A stretch of 64,000 bases of DNA from Deltaproteobacteria bacterium (lineage in GTDB: Bacteria; JAGRBM01; JAHCIT01), in NCBI GenBank assembly GCA_026129095.1, contig JAHCIT010000011.1, positions 43,070 to 107,069 of the forward strand. The letters are read 5' to 3'. The notes under the pieces are model-generated. The model was given only the letters and a program-made list of their open reading frames with translations, was not told where the DNA came from and made no database searches. Numbering within the stretch: the stretch's first letter is position 1; each line of letters begins with the position of its first letter. Shown here one piece after another: positions 27,023 through 35,709 of the stretch. The position numbers and the translations under genes were made by a program.

Positions 27023-27985
27023 ATGAAAGCCATCGTCAAGAAATCATTGGCAACAGACGCGCCGCTTGCCCTCGTGGAACTCCCCGCCCCCGTGCCCAGG
27101 GCCAACGAGGTCCGGGTAGCCATCAAGGCGGCCGGGGTGAACCCCGCCGACTGGAAGATGCTGGCTTCCGGCGCCGCCAGCCTCGCCGGGCGTACGCTGA
27201 ACCCCTCCGGCCAGGTATTCGCCGGGATGGATTTCTCCGGCATCATCGACGCCACCGGAACGAACGTCACACGCTTCAAAGTGGGCGACCCCGTGGCAGG
27301 GGCCACCCGTGTTTTCATGGGTCAGGGAGGAAGCTGGGCCGATACGGTCGTGCTCCCCCAATCACAGGTCTGCCCGCTGCCCGAAGGGTTCGATCTCGTG
27401 GCTGCCGGAGCCCTGCCTGTCCCCGGAGTCACCGCCTGGATGGCCGTGGTCCGGATCGGCAGGCTGAAACGAGGGCAGAAGGCACTCATACTGGGCGCAT
27501 CCGGAGGCGTTGGACACCTGGCCCTGCAAGTCGCCAAGCACGTGTGCGGCGCGTTCACCGTAGGCGTCTGCTCCGCACGGAACATCCAGCTCGTCCAGTC
27601 CCTCGGCGCCGACGTGGCCATTGACTACGGGAAGGGCGATGCACTGGAACAGGCCCAGCCGCACGGGCCCTATCAGGTCGTGGTCGATTGCGTCGGGGAC
27701 TATTCCGCCGTCCGCTGCCACGAACTGCTCACCCCGCAGGGGCGACACGTCAACATCGCCGCGCAGTCGGCTTCCGCCATCGCGCAGATGCTGGTACCGC
27801 CCTTCCGCACCCGGACCCTGCTCGGCCTGCCCACCCCCGCGACTCTGAGGCCAGTCATCGAGGCGGTCGCATCGGACCGGATCAAGGTGATCGTCTCGGA
27901 GCGGATACCGCTCTCCCATGCGGAAAAGGCCGTCGCGCTCAGCCAGTCCGGCCGCGTTGTGGGCAAAATCGTTCTGGTACCATGA
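27023..27985 (+). CDS. Zinc-independent MDR alcohol dehydrogenase/quinone oxidoreductase
   Basis: A 320-residue medium-chain reductase. The N-terminal GroES-like domain contains VNPADWKML and AGMDFSGIIDATG. The nucleotide loop is ILGASGGVGHLALQVAKH (GGVG), followed by SLGADVAIDYGKGD and the family's VVDCVGD. Typical structural-zinc cysteines are absent, so it belongs with NADPH:quinone/enone reductases. The start at 27023 has GGAG 8 nt upstream; an upstream in-frame start at 26975 is less likely. The physiological substrate is unknown. Confidence 0.87.
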   Translation: MKAIVKKSLATDAPLALVELPAPVPRANEVRVAIKAAGVNPADWKMLASGAASLAGRTLNPSGQVFAGMDFSGIIDATGTNVTRFKVGDPVAGATRVFMGQGGSWADTVVLPQSQVCPLPEGFDLVAAGALPVPGVTAWMAVVRIGRLKRGQKALILGASGGVGHLALQVAKHVCGAFTVGVCSARNIQLVQSLGADVAIDYGKGDALEQAQPHGPYQVVVDCVGDYSAVRCHELLTPQGRHVNIAAQSASAIAQMLVPPFRTRTLLGLPTPATLRPVIEAVASDRIKVIVSERIPLSHAEKAVALSQSGRVVGKIVLVP

Positions 27986-28002
27986 AATGCAGGTGCGAAG
28001 GC

Positions 28003-28087
28003 TGGTGCGGATAGACGGACTTGAACCGTCACGGGTTGCCCCATAGGCTTCTGAGACCTACGTGTCTGCCAATTCCACCATATCCGC
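28003..28087 (-). tRNA. tRNA-Leu (anticodon CAG)
   Basis: Acceptor stem GCGGATA/TATCCGC, D-arm with AATTGGCAGAC, anticodon arm TAGGT-CTCAGAA-GCCTA giving anticodon CAG, a long variable arm (TGGGGCAACCCGTGA) as expected for leucine, and T-arm GACGG-TTCAAGT-CCGTC. The discriminator base is A, and the 3' CCA is encoded (28005-28003). It lies between the MDR gene and the exporter-type permease. Confidence 0.96.
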
Positions 28088-28170
28088 AAGGGGCCAGTGA
28101 ACGGCCCGTGGATCGCGGCGACTAGATTATCCACCGAAGCGGCTGAGTCAATACCGCCGGAACCGCCATT

Positions 28171-29973
28171 TCAGGCGGAAAGCGCGTCCAGCGCCCTGAT
28201 TCCGCGCCTGAGAGCCCACACGCCGGCTCCGGCCAGCCCCGCCATGCAGGCCGCCACCACCGATCCGATCAGGACCGTTTCGCCCCCGGTGAGCAGGCGG
28301 CCCCTGAGTTCCGCCGTGAACAGCACGTAGGCGGGCCCCGCCAGCAGGGTCATCACGAGGGCCGTCAGGCCCAGCGCCACGAGCATGAACACCAGCCCGC
28401 CGTAGCTGAGCGAAACCTGAGAGACATTCTCCGCCCGGAAGTTCGGATACATGGCGCCAATACCGATGCCCAGGGCCACGAGCGAGAACGACAACACGCC
28501 GGTGAAAAGCGGTCCCAGCCAGACCAGATAGGCGGGAACCTCCAGCAGGTGGTTCGAGGCGAAGATCATTCCCTGGGAAAGCAGCAGCAGCGGCGGGAAG
28601 TAGGTCCAGAACTTCGCGGCGATTATCGCCCGGGACGGTAATGCCGCCGTCCGCAGTATCCAAAACGACTCTCCCTCGATCGACACCGCCGGATAGGCGA
28701 ACCGCATGATGACGCTCGTGAGGACGAACGCCACCATGCCCATGTTCAGGAACGAGATGGTCCCCCGGACCGGCGGCAGGTCCACGCCCTTCTGGAGATT
28801 CAGCGCCCATATGTTGAGGAGGTACACCGCCCCGACCGCCCCGATCACCAGCATCTGCGACCATTGTCCCGCATCGCGGAAGAAAACCAGCAGATCCTTT
28901 TCCAGGATCGGGCGAGCCTTTTTCGGGGCGAACAGGGCGAGCCCCCGGGCAACCAGCACAATGCCCCGGTCCAGCGCCCGGCGAAGCCGGTCGGGCACCA
29001 GACGGATAAACCCGCTCCGCTTCACCAGTTCGCCCGTGTGGCCCGAATGGACCGGTTGCGCCTCCGGATCGACGCGCTTGCTCTCCTGCGTGAGCGACCA
29101 GCCCTGGAAGTAGACCCGCGCCGCCATCCATTCGGCCACGAAATAAAGCGCCAGCGCCGTCACCGGCAGGGCTACTGCGTAAAGGACGAGCCAGTCCCCC
29201 TTCATCGCCGGCAGGCCGGTTCCAAAGGCCAGCAGTTCGGCAAACCAGGTGGAGGGCATCAGGGGCGAGCCGCCCACCTCAAGACCCCGGATATAGTCCT
29301 GCACCGAGGCGCGGGCCTCGGGGTCGGTGAGCCGCTCCGGCCTCAGGTACCGGGCGAAATAGACAAACCCGGCCGCGATCACCAGGAAAAACACCATCAG
29401 GATGTCACGCAGCCGCCTGGCGGGGAAGATGTTCACCAGCGCGAAGACGAGCATCGTCCCGGCTGATACTGGAAAGGTGCAGAAAATCACCCAGGCCACG
29501 AGCGCGCCGGGGTAGAACCACCAGGGCGCCCCCAGCCGGATTCCATAGGCGGCAAGGACCGGAGTGATGAAAACAAACATCATCCATGAGCTTGCGAGGA
29601 GCGTCTCCACGAACTTCGCCCGGAACACCGTCACGACCGGAATGGGCGCGGGGAACAGGAGATCGAGGTCACGGGAGAGGAAAAAGGTCGAAAGCGCGGA
29701 GATCACCGACGAATAGAGCAGAAGCGACAGCAGCAGGATGACGAGAATGGCCAGTATGTTCTTCGCCACCAGCGGCCCGACCTGCGGGGCCTGATCGAGA
29801 TAGCGCAAGACGCGCCAGGTGCCGCCGAAGATAAGCCCCCAGCTGAAAAGGGCGAGGCCGGCCAGGAACACGGCCCGGTAACGCTCTCCCGTGCGGTGCC
29901 GGAAGCCATTTCGCGCGCCCCGGATGCGGGGCCACAGGAGGTCAGGCAGCGAGGCGGCGCGAGGCACCGTCAC
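28171..29973 (-). CDS. ABC-exporter-type permease (putative ABC_tran, PF16949-like)
   Basis: 600 residues with about 12 or more hydrophobic segments and a charged loop in the middle (near residue 330, LTQESKRVDPEAQ). Short reentrant-looking motifs SRDLDLLFPAPIP and ILEKDLLVFFRDAGQWSQ are typical of large bacterial ABC-2-like exporters. No ATPase domain is present. The start is GTG at 29973, whose GTGA overlaps the MlaD stop by 4 bp with GGAAGG upstream; the open frame continues 66 bp further. Translational coupling to mlaD suggests a role with the MCE lipid system. The family call is moderate. Confidence 0.68.
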   Translation of the reverse strand: MTVPRAASLPDLLWPRIRGARNGFRHRTGERYRAVFLAGLALFSWGLIFGGTWRVLRYLDQAPQVGPLVAKNILAILVILLLSLLLYSSVISALSTFFLSRDLDLLFPAPIPVVTVFRAKFVETLLASSWMMFVFITPVLAAYGIRLGAPWWFYPGALVAWVIFCTFPVSAGTMLVFALVNIFPARRLRDILMVFFLVIAAGFVYFARYLRPERLTDPEARASVQDYIRGLEVGGSPLMPSTWFAELLAFGTGLPAMKGDWLVLYAVALPVTALALYFVAEWMAARVYFQGWSLTQESKRVDPEAQPVHSGHTGELVKRSGFIRLVPDRLRRALDRGIVLVARGLALFAPKKARPILEKDLLVFFRDAGQWSQMLVIGAVGAVYLLNIWALNLQKGVDLPPVRGTISFLNMGMVAFVLTSVIMRFAYPAVSIEGESFWILRTAALPSRAIIAAKFWTYFPPLLLLSQGMIFASNHLLEVPAYLVWLGPLFTGVLSFSLVALGIGIGAMYPNFRAENVSQVSLSYGGLVFMLVALGLTALVMTLLAGPAYVLFTAELRGRLLTGGETVLIGSVVAACMAGLAGAGVWALRRGIRALDALSA

Positions 29974-31079
29974 TTCTGGTCCTTCCGCGCCTCTTCCTGT
30001 GCGCCGGAAATCATCTGGCGGATCAGGAACCGGCTCCACGCGCTCCGGTTGGCCCCTCCCAGAAGTGCGCGCATGTCCTCGTACAGGGCGGGATCCTGGA
30101 GCAGTGCGCCCATGGTGCCCTTCCCTTCCTTCATCCCGCCCATCAGTTCGCGCAGATCGGCACTCGTCGCCTTCAGGTTCCGCGCCGTCTGGGCCAGCTC
30201 GCCCACGACGTTCTGTTCCTCGCCTGCGTAGATCAGCTCATGCAGGATTCCCTTGCCGGTCCTGATGTCCCCGACCAGGCCAGAGAGTGTCGCGGCGAAA
30301 GCCGACAGATTGTCCATCGCTTCGGTGAACTTGGTCCCGTAGATCATCGTGTGCAGGGTGCCGGGGCCCTTCTTCACGTCGGCGACAATATCCTTCAGGC
30401 GGCTGGAGCCATCCTTGAGACTCGCCGACGTTGCCTGGAGATCGTCAAGCATCTGTTTCGGACCCTTGTCGTAGATCACGGCATGCGCGAGGCCCGGCCC
30501 CTCACGAACCTCACGGGTGATGCTTTCAATGTGCTGCATGGCGTTCGACAGGTTTTTGGCCGTCACCGGATCCAGATACAGGTCGATCGCCTTGGCCGCC
30601 TTCCCCGTCACCTCCTCCACGTTCTGGACGATCTGCTGCCCCTTGGCGACGATCGCCCCGAAGTCGAGCGGATCTTCGCCGACCAGAATCTCTCCGCCCT
30701 CCAGCGTGCCTTCGGCGACGTTCCCCTGCTGGATTTCCACATACTTGTCACCAAGAAGGCCCAGTGTCCGCACCGTCGGAAGGGAGTCTTTCGCAAGACG
30801 CTGGCCGGTCCACCGCTCCAGAATCATCTCCACGAAGACGCGGGGATCGGCGGGATCCGGCGGAAGATAGATGCGTTTCACCGAACCGATGTCGAGCCCG
30901 CGATAACGGACCGAAGCGGCCTCGATGAGACCGGAGACATCCTTGAAGGTGGCCGTCACGGTCATGGTCGGCGCGAAGGGGTTTCTCCGGCCCCCCAGCA
31001 CGACGATCGTGGCCATCAGGCCGCCGATGGCTATGACAACGAACAGTCCGACAAGCACGTTGGTTTTGGGCTGGGGCAT
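29970..31079 (-). CDS. mlaD: MlaD/MCE-domain lipid-binding protein
   Basis: Periplasmic lipid-binding component of an MCE transporter. A single N-terminal membrane anchor (about 8-29) is followed by one MCE domain (about 38-120: VTATFKDVSGLIEAASVRYRGLDIGSV, split by me; VRTLGLLGDKYVEI). A long C-terminal helical region with heptad-like repeats (SASLKDGSSRLKDIVADVKKG, NLSAFAATLSGLVGDI) follows. At 369 residues it is much longer than E. coli MlaD (about 183), like the extended MCE proteins of deltaproteobacteria. Order on the strand: lipoprotein, mlaE, mlaF, mlaD, permease. Confidence 0.9.
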   Translation of the reverse strand: MPQPKTNVLVGLFVVIAIGGLMATIVVLGGRRNPFAPTMTVTATFKDVSGLIEAASVRYRGLDIGSVKRIYLPPDPADPRVFVEMILERWTGQRLAKDSLPTVRTLGLLGDKYVEIQQGNVAEGTLEGGEILVGEDPLDFGAIVAKGQQIVQNVEEVTGKAAKAIDLYLDPVTAKNLSNAMQHIESITREVREGPGLAHAVIYDKGPKQMLDDLQATSASLKDGSSRLKDIVADVKKGPGTLHTMIYGTKFTEAMDNLSAFAATLSGLVGDIRTGKGILHELIYAGEEQNVVGELAQTARNLKATSADLRELMGGMKEGKGTMGALLQDPALYEDMRALLGGANRSAWSRFLIRQMISGAQEEARKDQK

Positions 31080-31113
31080 GGCGTTGCTCTCCTGATGCTT
31101 TCTTCCGCTCCGG

Positions 31114-31872
31114 TCAGGTCTCGCTGAGCGGCAGGGTGCCTTCTATGAATCCGCGCACAAAGGGGTCGCTATGGCCGCGGATCTCGTCGGGTGTACCGAC
31201 GGCAATGATCTCGCCCCGGCGGATCAGCGCGATCCGGTCGGCAACCTCGAAAACGGTCATCATGTCATGCGTAACGACCATGCTGGTGACACCTATCCGT
31301 TTCTGGAGCTTGCGGATCAGTTCGTTGATCCGGCGGGTATTGGTCGGATCAAGGCCTGTCGAAGGTTCGTCGTACAGAATGACCTCCGGGTCGGTAGCGA
31401 TGGCGCGGGCGAGCCCGACCCGCTTTTTCATTCCCCCGGACAGGTTCTGGGGAAAGAGGTTCTCGATGCCTGGTAAACCGACCATCTCAAGCTTTTCCTT
31501 TACGCGAACGGCGATTTCTCCCTCGGAGCACAGCTCCTGCTCGCGCAGCGGGAAGGCGATGTTGTCGAATACCGAGAGCGAATCGAACAGGGCAGCCCCC
31601 TGGAACAGCATGCTGATCCGGCGGCGAACGGGGAGGAGCTCGTCCTCGCCCAGCCGGGTAACGTCTGCCCCCTCGAAGACAATACGTCCGCTGTCAGTGG
31701 GCAGGAAACCCAGCAGCAGTTTCAGCAACACGCTTTTCCCCGATCCTGAGCCGCCAAGAAGGCAAAGCGTCTCTCCGCGCCGGACATCAAGGCAGATGTT
31801 CCGGTGAACCGGACGGGGCCCGAAGGCCTTCGCCACGTTCTCGAAATGGATCAGCGTTTCGGTTTCGGGCAC
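31114..31872 (-). CDS. mlaF: MlaF-type ABC transporter ATPase
   Basis: Cytoplasmic ATPase driving the MCE lipid transporter. Walker A GGSGSGKSVLLK (about 37-48), Q-loop MLFQGAALFDSLSVFDN, signature NLSGGMKKRVGLARA, Walker B VILYDEPSTGLDP and the switch VVTHDM. The FQGAALFDSL wording is characteristic of Mla/Ttg2A proteins. 252 residues. It lies 13 nt after mlaE and 34 nt before mlaD. It is also a candidate ATPase for the downstream permease, which has none of its own. Confidence 0.93.
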   Translation of the reverse strand: MPETETLIHFENVAKAFGPRPVHRNICLDVRRGETLCLLGGSGSGKSVLLKLLLGFLPTDSGRIVFEGADVTRLGEDELLPVRRRISMLFQGAALFDSLSVFDNIAFPLREQELCSEGEIAVRVKEKLEMVGLPGIENLFPQNLSGGMKKRVGLARAIATDPEVILYDEPSTGLDPTNTRRINELIRKLQKRIGVTSMVVTHDMMTVFEVADRIALIRRGEIIAVGTPDEIRGHSDPFVRGFIEGTLPLSET

Positions 31873-31885
31873 GTGCAGCGGTCTC

Positions 31886-32734
31886 CTACAGCAGCAGCAT
31901 CAGTATCTTGGTCAGCAGGAAGTCGGAAATCAGCGTAACCACCAGCGTCACCATGACCGTCACCTTGGTCGCACGGCCGAGCCCTTCGGTCCCGCCGGTC
32001 ACGGCAAGCCCCTGGCGGCAGGCGATCAGCGCCACGAACAGGCCGAAGAAAATGGTCTTGGTGATTCCCGAAATCACGTCCTCGGCCCTGAGGGAACGGG
32101 TGGCCGTCTCGAAGAAGTAGGACGCTGTGATTCCCAGCTCCGAATAGCTGATCAGCATGCCGCCACCGATGCCAAGCACGTTGGCGAAAATTGCCAGCAA
32201 CGGGAAGCAGATCACGCAGGCGGTCACCCGCGGGACAACGAGATGCCGGACCGGATCAGCCCCGAGCCCCCGCATGGCATCCACCTGCTCGGTGACGGTC
32301 ATGGATCCGATCTCGGCAGTAATACCGGCCCCGACCCGGCCGCCCACCAGAAGCGACGTCAGCACCGGGCCCAGCTCCCGGACGAAGGCGAACGATACTA
32401 TCGTTCCGACGTAGGTTTTCGCACCGAACCTGGCGAGCCCTTCGGCCAGCTGAAGCGCCAGCACCATGCCGGTGAATACCGATGCGATCATGGCGATGCC
32501 GATGCTTTTGACTCCGATTTCATACATCTGCTCCATGAACAGCTTCAGCGGCCAGCGCCGTGTCGCCAGCCGGACGCATACGGACCAGAAAAGCTGCCAG
32601 ACCTCGCCTACGGCGTTCAGCGTCGAAAGCGACATGCCGCCAATCCCGCCCAGCGTCTGTTTGCCCGCCTTGCCGGCGAACACGGCGGGCTGCTGGATCG
32701 TTTCGAGCACATCGCGGGGAGTGGGTATCTCCAT
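31886..32734 (-). CDS. mlaE: MlaE-type permease
   Basis: Inner-membrane permease of the MCE transporter, 282 residues, with five to six hydrophobic segments. Family motifs: GIAMIASVFTGMVLALQ, LGPVLTSLLVGGRVGAGITAEIG, VTEQVDAMRGLGADPVRHLVVPR and KTIFFGLFVALIACRQG. The start at 32734 (ATG, 1 nt after the lipoprotein stop, GAGG upstream) is preferred to a TTG at 32752 that would overlap that gene by 17 nt. Confidence 0.92.
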   Translation of the reverse strand: MEIPTPRDVLETIQQPAVFAGKAGKQTLGGIGGMSLSTLNAVGEVWQLFWSVCVRLATRRWPLKLFMEQMYEIGVKSIGIAMIASVFTGMVLALQLAEGLARFGAKTYVGTIVSFAFVRELGPVLTSLLVGGRVGAGITAEIGSMTVTEQVDAMRGLGADPVRHLVVPRVTACVICFPLLAIFANVLGIGGGMLISYSELGITASYFFETATRSLRAEDVISGITKTIFFGLFVALIACRQGLAVTGGTEGLGRATKVTVMVTLVVTLISDFLLTKILMLLL

Positions 32735-32735
32735 C

Positions 32736-33257
32736 TCAGCGAAGATCCTCAAAGCCGTCTATGAACTTCAGGCAGGTTTCCCGCACCGTTTCGAACCGTT
32801 CAGGCTGTGCGGTACAGGAAAAATCGAAAATGCAGGCGTCCTTCTTCAGGACACGGATGTACAGCCGCACCGGTACGCCATCGAGTTTTCCGTCCAGTTC
32901 CAGTTCGTAAGCCTCGCGGCCGGCCATCGGCAGGATGCCCTCACGCAGCTTCTGGCGGCCAGTGATTCCCCACAGGAGGTTTTCGGCCAGCCTCCTCAGG
33001 GGGGAATCTTCGTACCGGTTGCAGGTGGAGTTGGCCGACAATACGGCACCCGACTCCGGGTGGCGGAACAGCACATCGCCCCAGTCGGCGGTTTTGCCCG
33101 GCTCCCACGGTTCGCCCGGTTCGCCGATGCGGTATTTCACGACATCCCGGGTCACGACACCGTCGCTGTAGCGGGCACGGGGAGTCGCGCAGGAAAGAGC
33201 GAACAGGAGCGCCAGGCCCAGCATCCCAAACCGCAGAATTGCCCGTATTTTCAACAC
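32736..33257 (-). CDS. Putative lipoprotein in Mla operon
   Basis: 173 residues beginning with a hydrophobic signal and possible lipobox (LLFALSCATP, Cys about 23). The mature part contains RHPESGAVLSANSTCNRYEDSPLRRLAENLLWGI (shown only in outline), i.e. a conserved-looking Cys-Asn-Arg-Tyr motif, and two more cysteines near the C-terminus (DACIFDFSC). The start codon is GTG. It is directly coupled to mlaE (1-nt gap), so an outer-membrane or periplasmic accessory role in lipid transport is a reasonable inference, analogous in position but not sequence to MlaA or MlaC. Confidence 0.72.
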   Translation of the reverse strand: MLKIRAILRFGMLGLALLFALSCATPRARYSDGVVTRDVVKYRIGEPGEPWEPGKTADWGDVLFRHPESGAVLSANSTCNRYEDSPLRRLAENLLWGITGRQKLREGILPMAGREAYELELDGKLDGVPVRLYIRVLKKDACIFDFSCTAQPERFETVRETCLKFIDGFEDLR

Positions 33258-33321
33258 AATCGGGAATTTAACCGGTCAGAACAGGGATGAGTAGTGCGAA
33301 TGCCTCCCCCGCAGTTGCCTT

Positions 33322-34305
33322 TCACTTGCCCCGCGCCAGCGGTTCCATCCACCGGAGACGCGCCAGGTAGTCAGCCGGACGGACGAGGTCGATGCTTTCG
33401 CGAGCCAGCTCCGGAATCCGGCGTTTCAGAACCCTGACCGTCGAGGGCCTGGGGTGCCCGATGGCGATGGCGTGGCCCCGGCGCCGGGCAAGCCGGAGAA
33501 GCTCCTGGTACTGCTTGTCAACCGCCTTTTCGTCCGGATCGTCGTCCAGAAACACATTCCGCCCAAGCGCTGGGATGCCAAGATCAATGGCGGCCTCATA
33601 TGCCTTGGAAGAACCGATGGTGCGGGAATCCAGGAAAAAGAGCCCCGTCCCCGCCAGCGGCTTCAGCGCGGCCCGTATCTTCTGGAGATCCGACGTGAGC
33701 GCCGAACCCATGTGGTTGTTCACCCCCGATGGACGAACCTTCACAAGTGCCTCCCGCACACGGCGCGTGATCTCCTCGTCCGGCATGGACCTGAGAAGGC
33801 AGTCTGGGCAGGGATCAGGGTTCGGCCAGCCGCGGTACTCCATTGGCATATGCAGCATGTACTGGCGTCCGTCAGCCTGAAGGAGCCCGAGCGCCTCTTC
33901 GGTACCGGGGGCGTTGGGGAGCACCGAATAAGTAAGATCCGGATGGAGCGGAAGCAGCTCCCTGAACTCCGGCATGTAGTGCCCCACATCGTCAATCACG
34001 ATGAGAACAAACGGACGTCCCGGCATCCGCCGGATTTCCGGCGGGGCGTCCGGCACGGGCACGCGCCGGGGCATATCGTCTATGACTGCCGGGGCATCAT
34101 AGGCCGGACGCGGGAGTTCCCGGCCGAAGAGTCTGGAAAAACCGCGGGATACCCTTTCGGAAACGGCGCCGACAGTCCTTGAAACCGGACCGGACGCCCC
34201 GATCCCAACGCCTGTCAGGAAGGCAGCGACGGCCACAACCGCCAGCAGGGGCGGGATGCCGCCCGGCAGGCGCGAACCGGCAGCCGGCTTGTTGCGTGCG
34301 GTCAT
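33322..34305 (-). CDS. Divergent polysaccharide deacetylase family protein (YibQ-like)
   Basis: A membrane-anchored periplasmic protein of 327 residues: an N-terminal hydrophobic helix (about 17-40), a linker, then the DUF610 carbohydrate-deacetylase-fold domain. Visible motifs are PFVLIVIDDVGH, LTYSVLPNAPG, QYMLHMPMEYRGWPNP, VNNHMGSALT, FFLDSRTIGSS and AIAIGHPRPST. IDDVG and NNHMGS stand where metal-binding residues sit in true deacetylases. It lies 40 nt downstream of ctpA; the set ftsE-ftsX-envC-ctpA-yibQ is a conserved cell-division/wall cluster. Confidence 0.88.
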   Translation of the reverse strand: MTARNKPAAGSRLPGGIPPLLAVVAVAAFLTGVGIGASGPVSRTVGAVSERVSRGFSRLFGRELPRPAYDAPAVIDDMPRRVPVPDAPPEIRRMPGRPFVLIVIDDVGHYMPEFRELLPLHPDLTYSVLPNAPGTEEALGLLQADGRQYMLHMPMEYRGWPNPDPCPDCLLRSMPDEEITRRVREALVKVRPSGVNNHMGSALTSDLQKIRAALKPLAGTGLFFLDSRTIGSSKAYEAAIDLGIPALGRNVFLDDDPDEKAVDKQYQELLRLARRRGHAIAIGHPRPSTVRVLKRRIPELARESIDLVRPADYLARLRWMEPLARGK

Positions 34306-34344
34306 TTTGGCAGCGGCCAGTCCTCCACCGCTATCGGCCTGCCC

Positions 34345-35682
34345 TCACCCGCCCTGCTTGCCCTCGCCCGTCCGGGGCGAATTGAACACGTTGTAGCTCT
34401 TCAGCACCTGGATCGCCCGCTGGAGCTGCACGTCAATGGCATTACGGTCGGCCTGCGACAGCGATCCCGGTGCCGGAGTCTCCCGGACCATCTGCTCCGG
34501 ATTCGCAATGGAACCGCGCAAATCGGACTCCTTGAAGATGCCGGCGGAACCCAGTCCGTCACCGGGAAGCGATTCGCGTGGAGTCACCAGCACGTCGGGG
34601 ATGATGCCAAGCCCCTGGATGGAGTGGCCCCCCGGAGTGAAATAAAGCGCGGTCGTCAGCTTCAGGGCCGAACCATCCTCCTCGATCTCGACAATCGTCT
34701 GGATGCTCCCCTTGCCAAAGCTCGGCTCCCCCACGACGACCGCCCGGCCCTGGTCCCGCAGGGCGCCGGCAAGCACCTCGGAAGCCGATGCCGAACCGCC
34801 GTCAATCAGGACCACAACCGGATAGGTGCGCTTCTGGTTGTTCGGACGGGCATAGGCCTTGTAATCCTGACCCGGAGTCCGGCCTTGTGTGTAGACAATG
34901 AGGCCCGACTCCAGGAACTCATCAGCCACGTTGATGGCGGAGTTCAGAGTTCCCCCCGGATTGCCGCGCAGGTCGATCACAAGCCCCTTCAGATCCTTCT
35001 TTTCCAGCGCACGCAGCTCGCGGGCGAACTCCTTGTCGGTCTCTTCCTGGAACTGGGCGATCCGGAGACGTCCGTAACCGGCCTCGACGAAATCACCCCG
35101 CACTGACCGGGCCTGGATAATAGCTCTCCTGATCTCAAAATCCCGCGGCTCTGGCCAGCCCTCGCGCATGATGGTCAGCCTGCAGGCGGTTCCGGGCTCG
35201 CCGCGCATCCGGTTCACCGCCTCCGCAAGAGGCATCTCGCGCGTCATCACCCCGTCAATTTTGAGGATCACATCGCCCGTCTTGATTCCCGCCTTGAAGG
35301 CCGGGGTGTCCTCAATCGGGGCGATGACGGTCACCTGCTCGTCGCGGGTGCCGACCTCAAGCCCCAGGCCGCCAAAGTTCCCCGATATCGCCGTCCGGAA
35401 CTCCTTGAAACGGTCCGGGTTGAAATAGGCCGAGTGGGGATCCAGCTTTTCCAGCATGCCGGCGATCGCGGCCTCCACCAGATCCGAATAGGTAATGTCC
35501 TCGACATAGTGGTCCCGCACCAGCGTGATCGCCCGGGCCAGTACCTTGAGCTTCAGGTACCTGGGATCATTCGCAGCCACCATTGCCGCACTTCCCAGAA
35601 CCATCGAGACGAGCAAAGCCAGCACGGCCATACGGATCAGGCGGCGGTTCGGTACTGGATGCGCGGAGGAGTCTTTATTCAT
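34345..35682 (-). CDS. ctpA: S41 carboxy-terminal processing protease
   Basis: A periplasmic serine protease. Signal or anchor at residues 14-36, PDZ domain about 100-180 (GNFGGLGLEVG, IEDTPAFKAGIKTGDVILKIDG), and S41 domain with FQEETDKEF, VIDLRGNPGG, the catalytic-serine motif GGSASASE (295-302) and catalytic Lys324 in SFGKGSIQT. 445 residues is standard. Placement directly after the EnvC-like gene fits CtpA relatives that adjust peptidoglycan hydrolase levels; that role is inferred here. Confidence 0.93.
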   Translation of the reverse strand: MNKDSSAHPVPNRRLIRMAVLALLVSMVLGSAAMVAANDPRYLKLKVLARAITLVRDHYVEDITYSDLVEAAIAGMLEKLDPHSAYFNPDRFKEFRTAISGNFGGLGLEVGTRDEQVTVIAPIEDTPAFKAGIKTGDVILKIDGVMTREMPLAEAVNRMRGEPGTACRLTIMREGWPEPRDFEIRRAIIQARSVRGDFVEAGYGRLRIAQFQEETDKEFARELRALEKKDLKGLVIDLRGNPGGTLNSAINVADEFLESGLIVYTQGRTPGQDYKAYARPNNQKRTYPVVVLIDGGSASASEVLAGALRDQGRAVVVGEPSFGKGSIQTIVEIEEDGSALKLTTALYFTPGGHSIQGLGIIPDVLVTPRESLPGDGLGSAGIFKESDLRGSIANPEQMVRETPAPGSLSQADRNAIDVQLQRAIQVLKSYNVFNSPRTGEGKQGG

Positions 35683-35709
35683 GGATTTATCCCGCAGGGT
35701 GCGGGGCCT

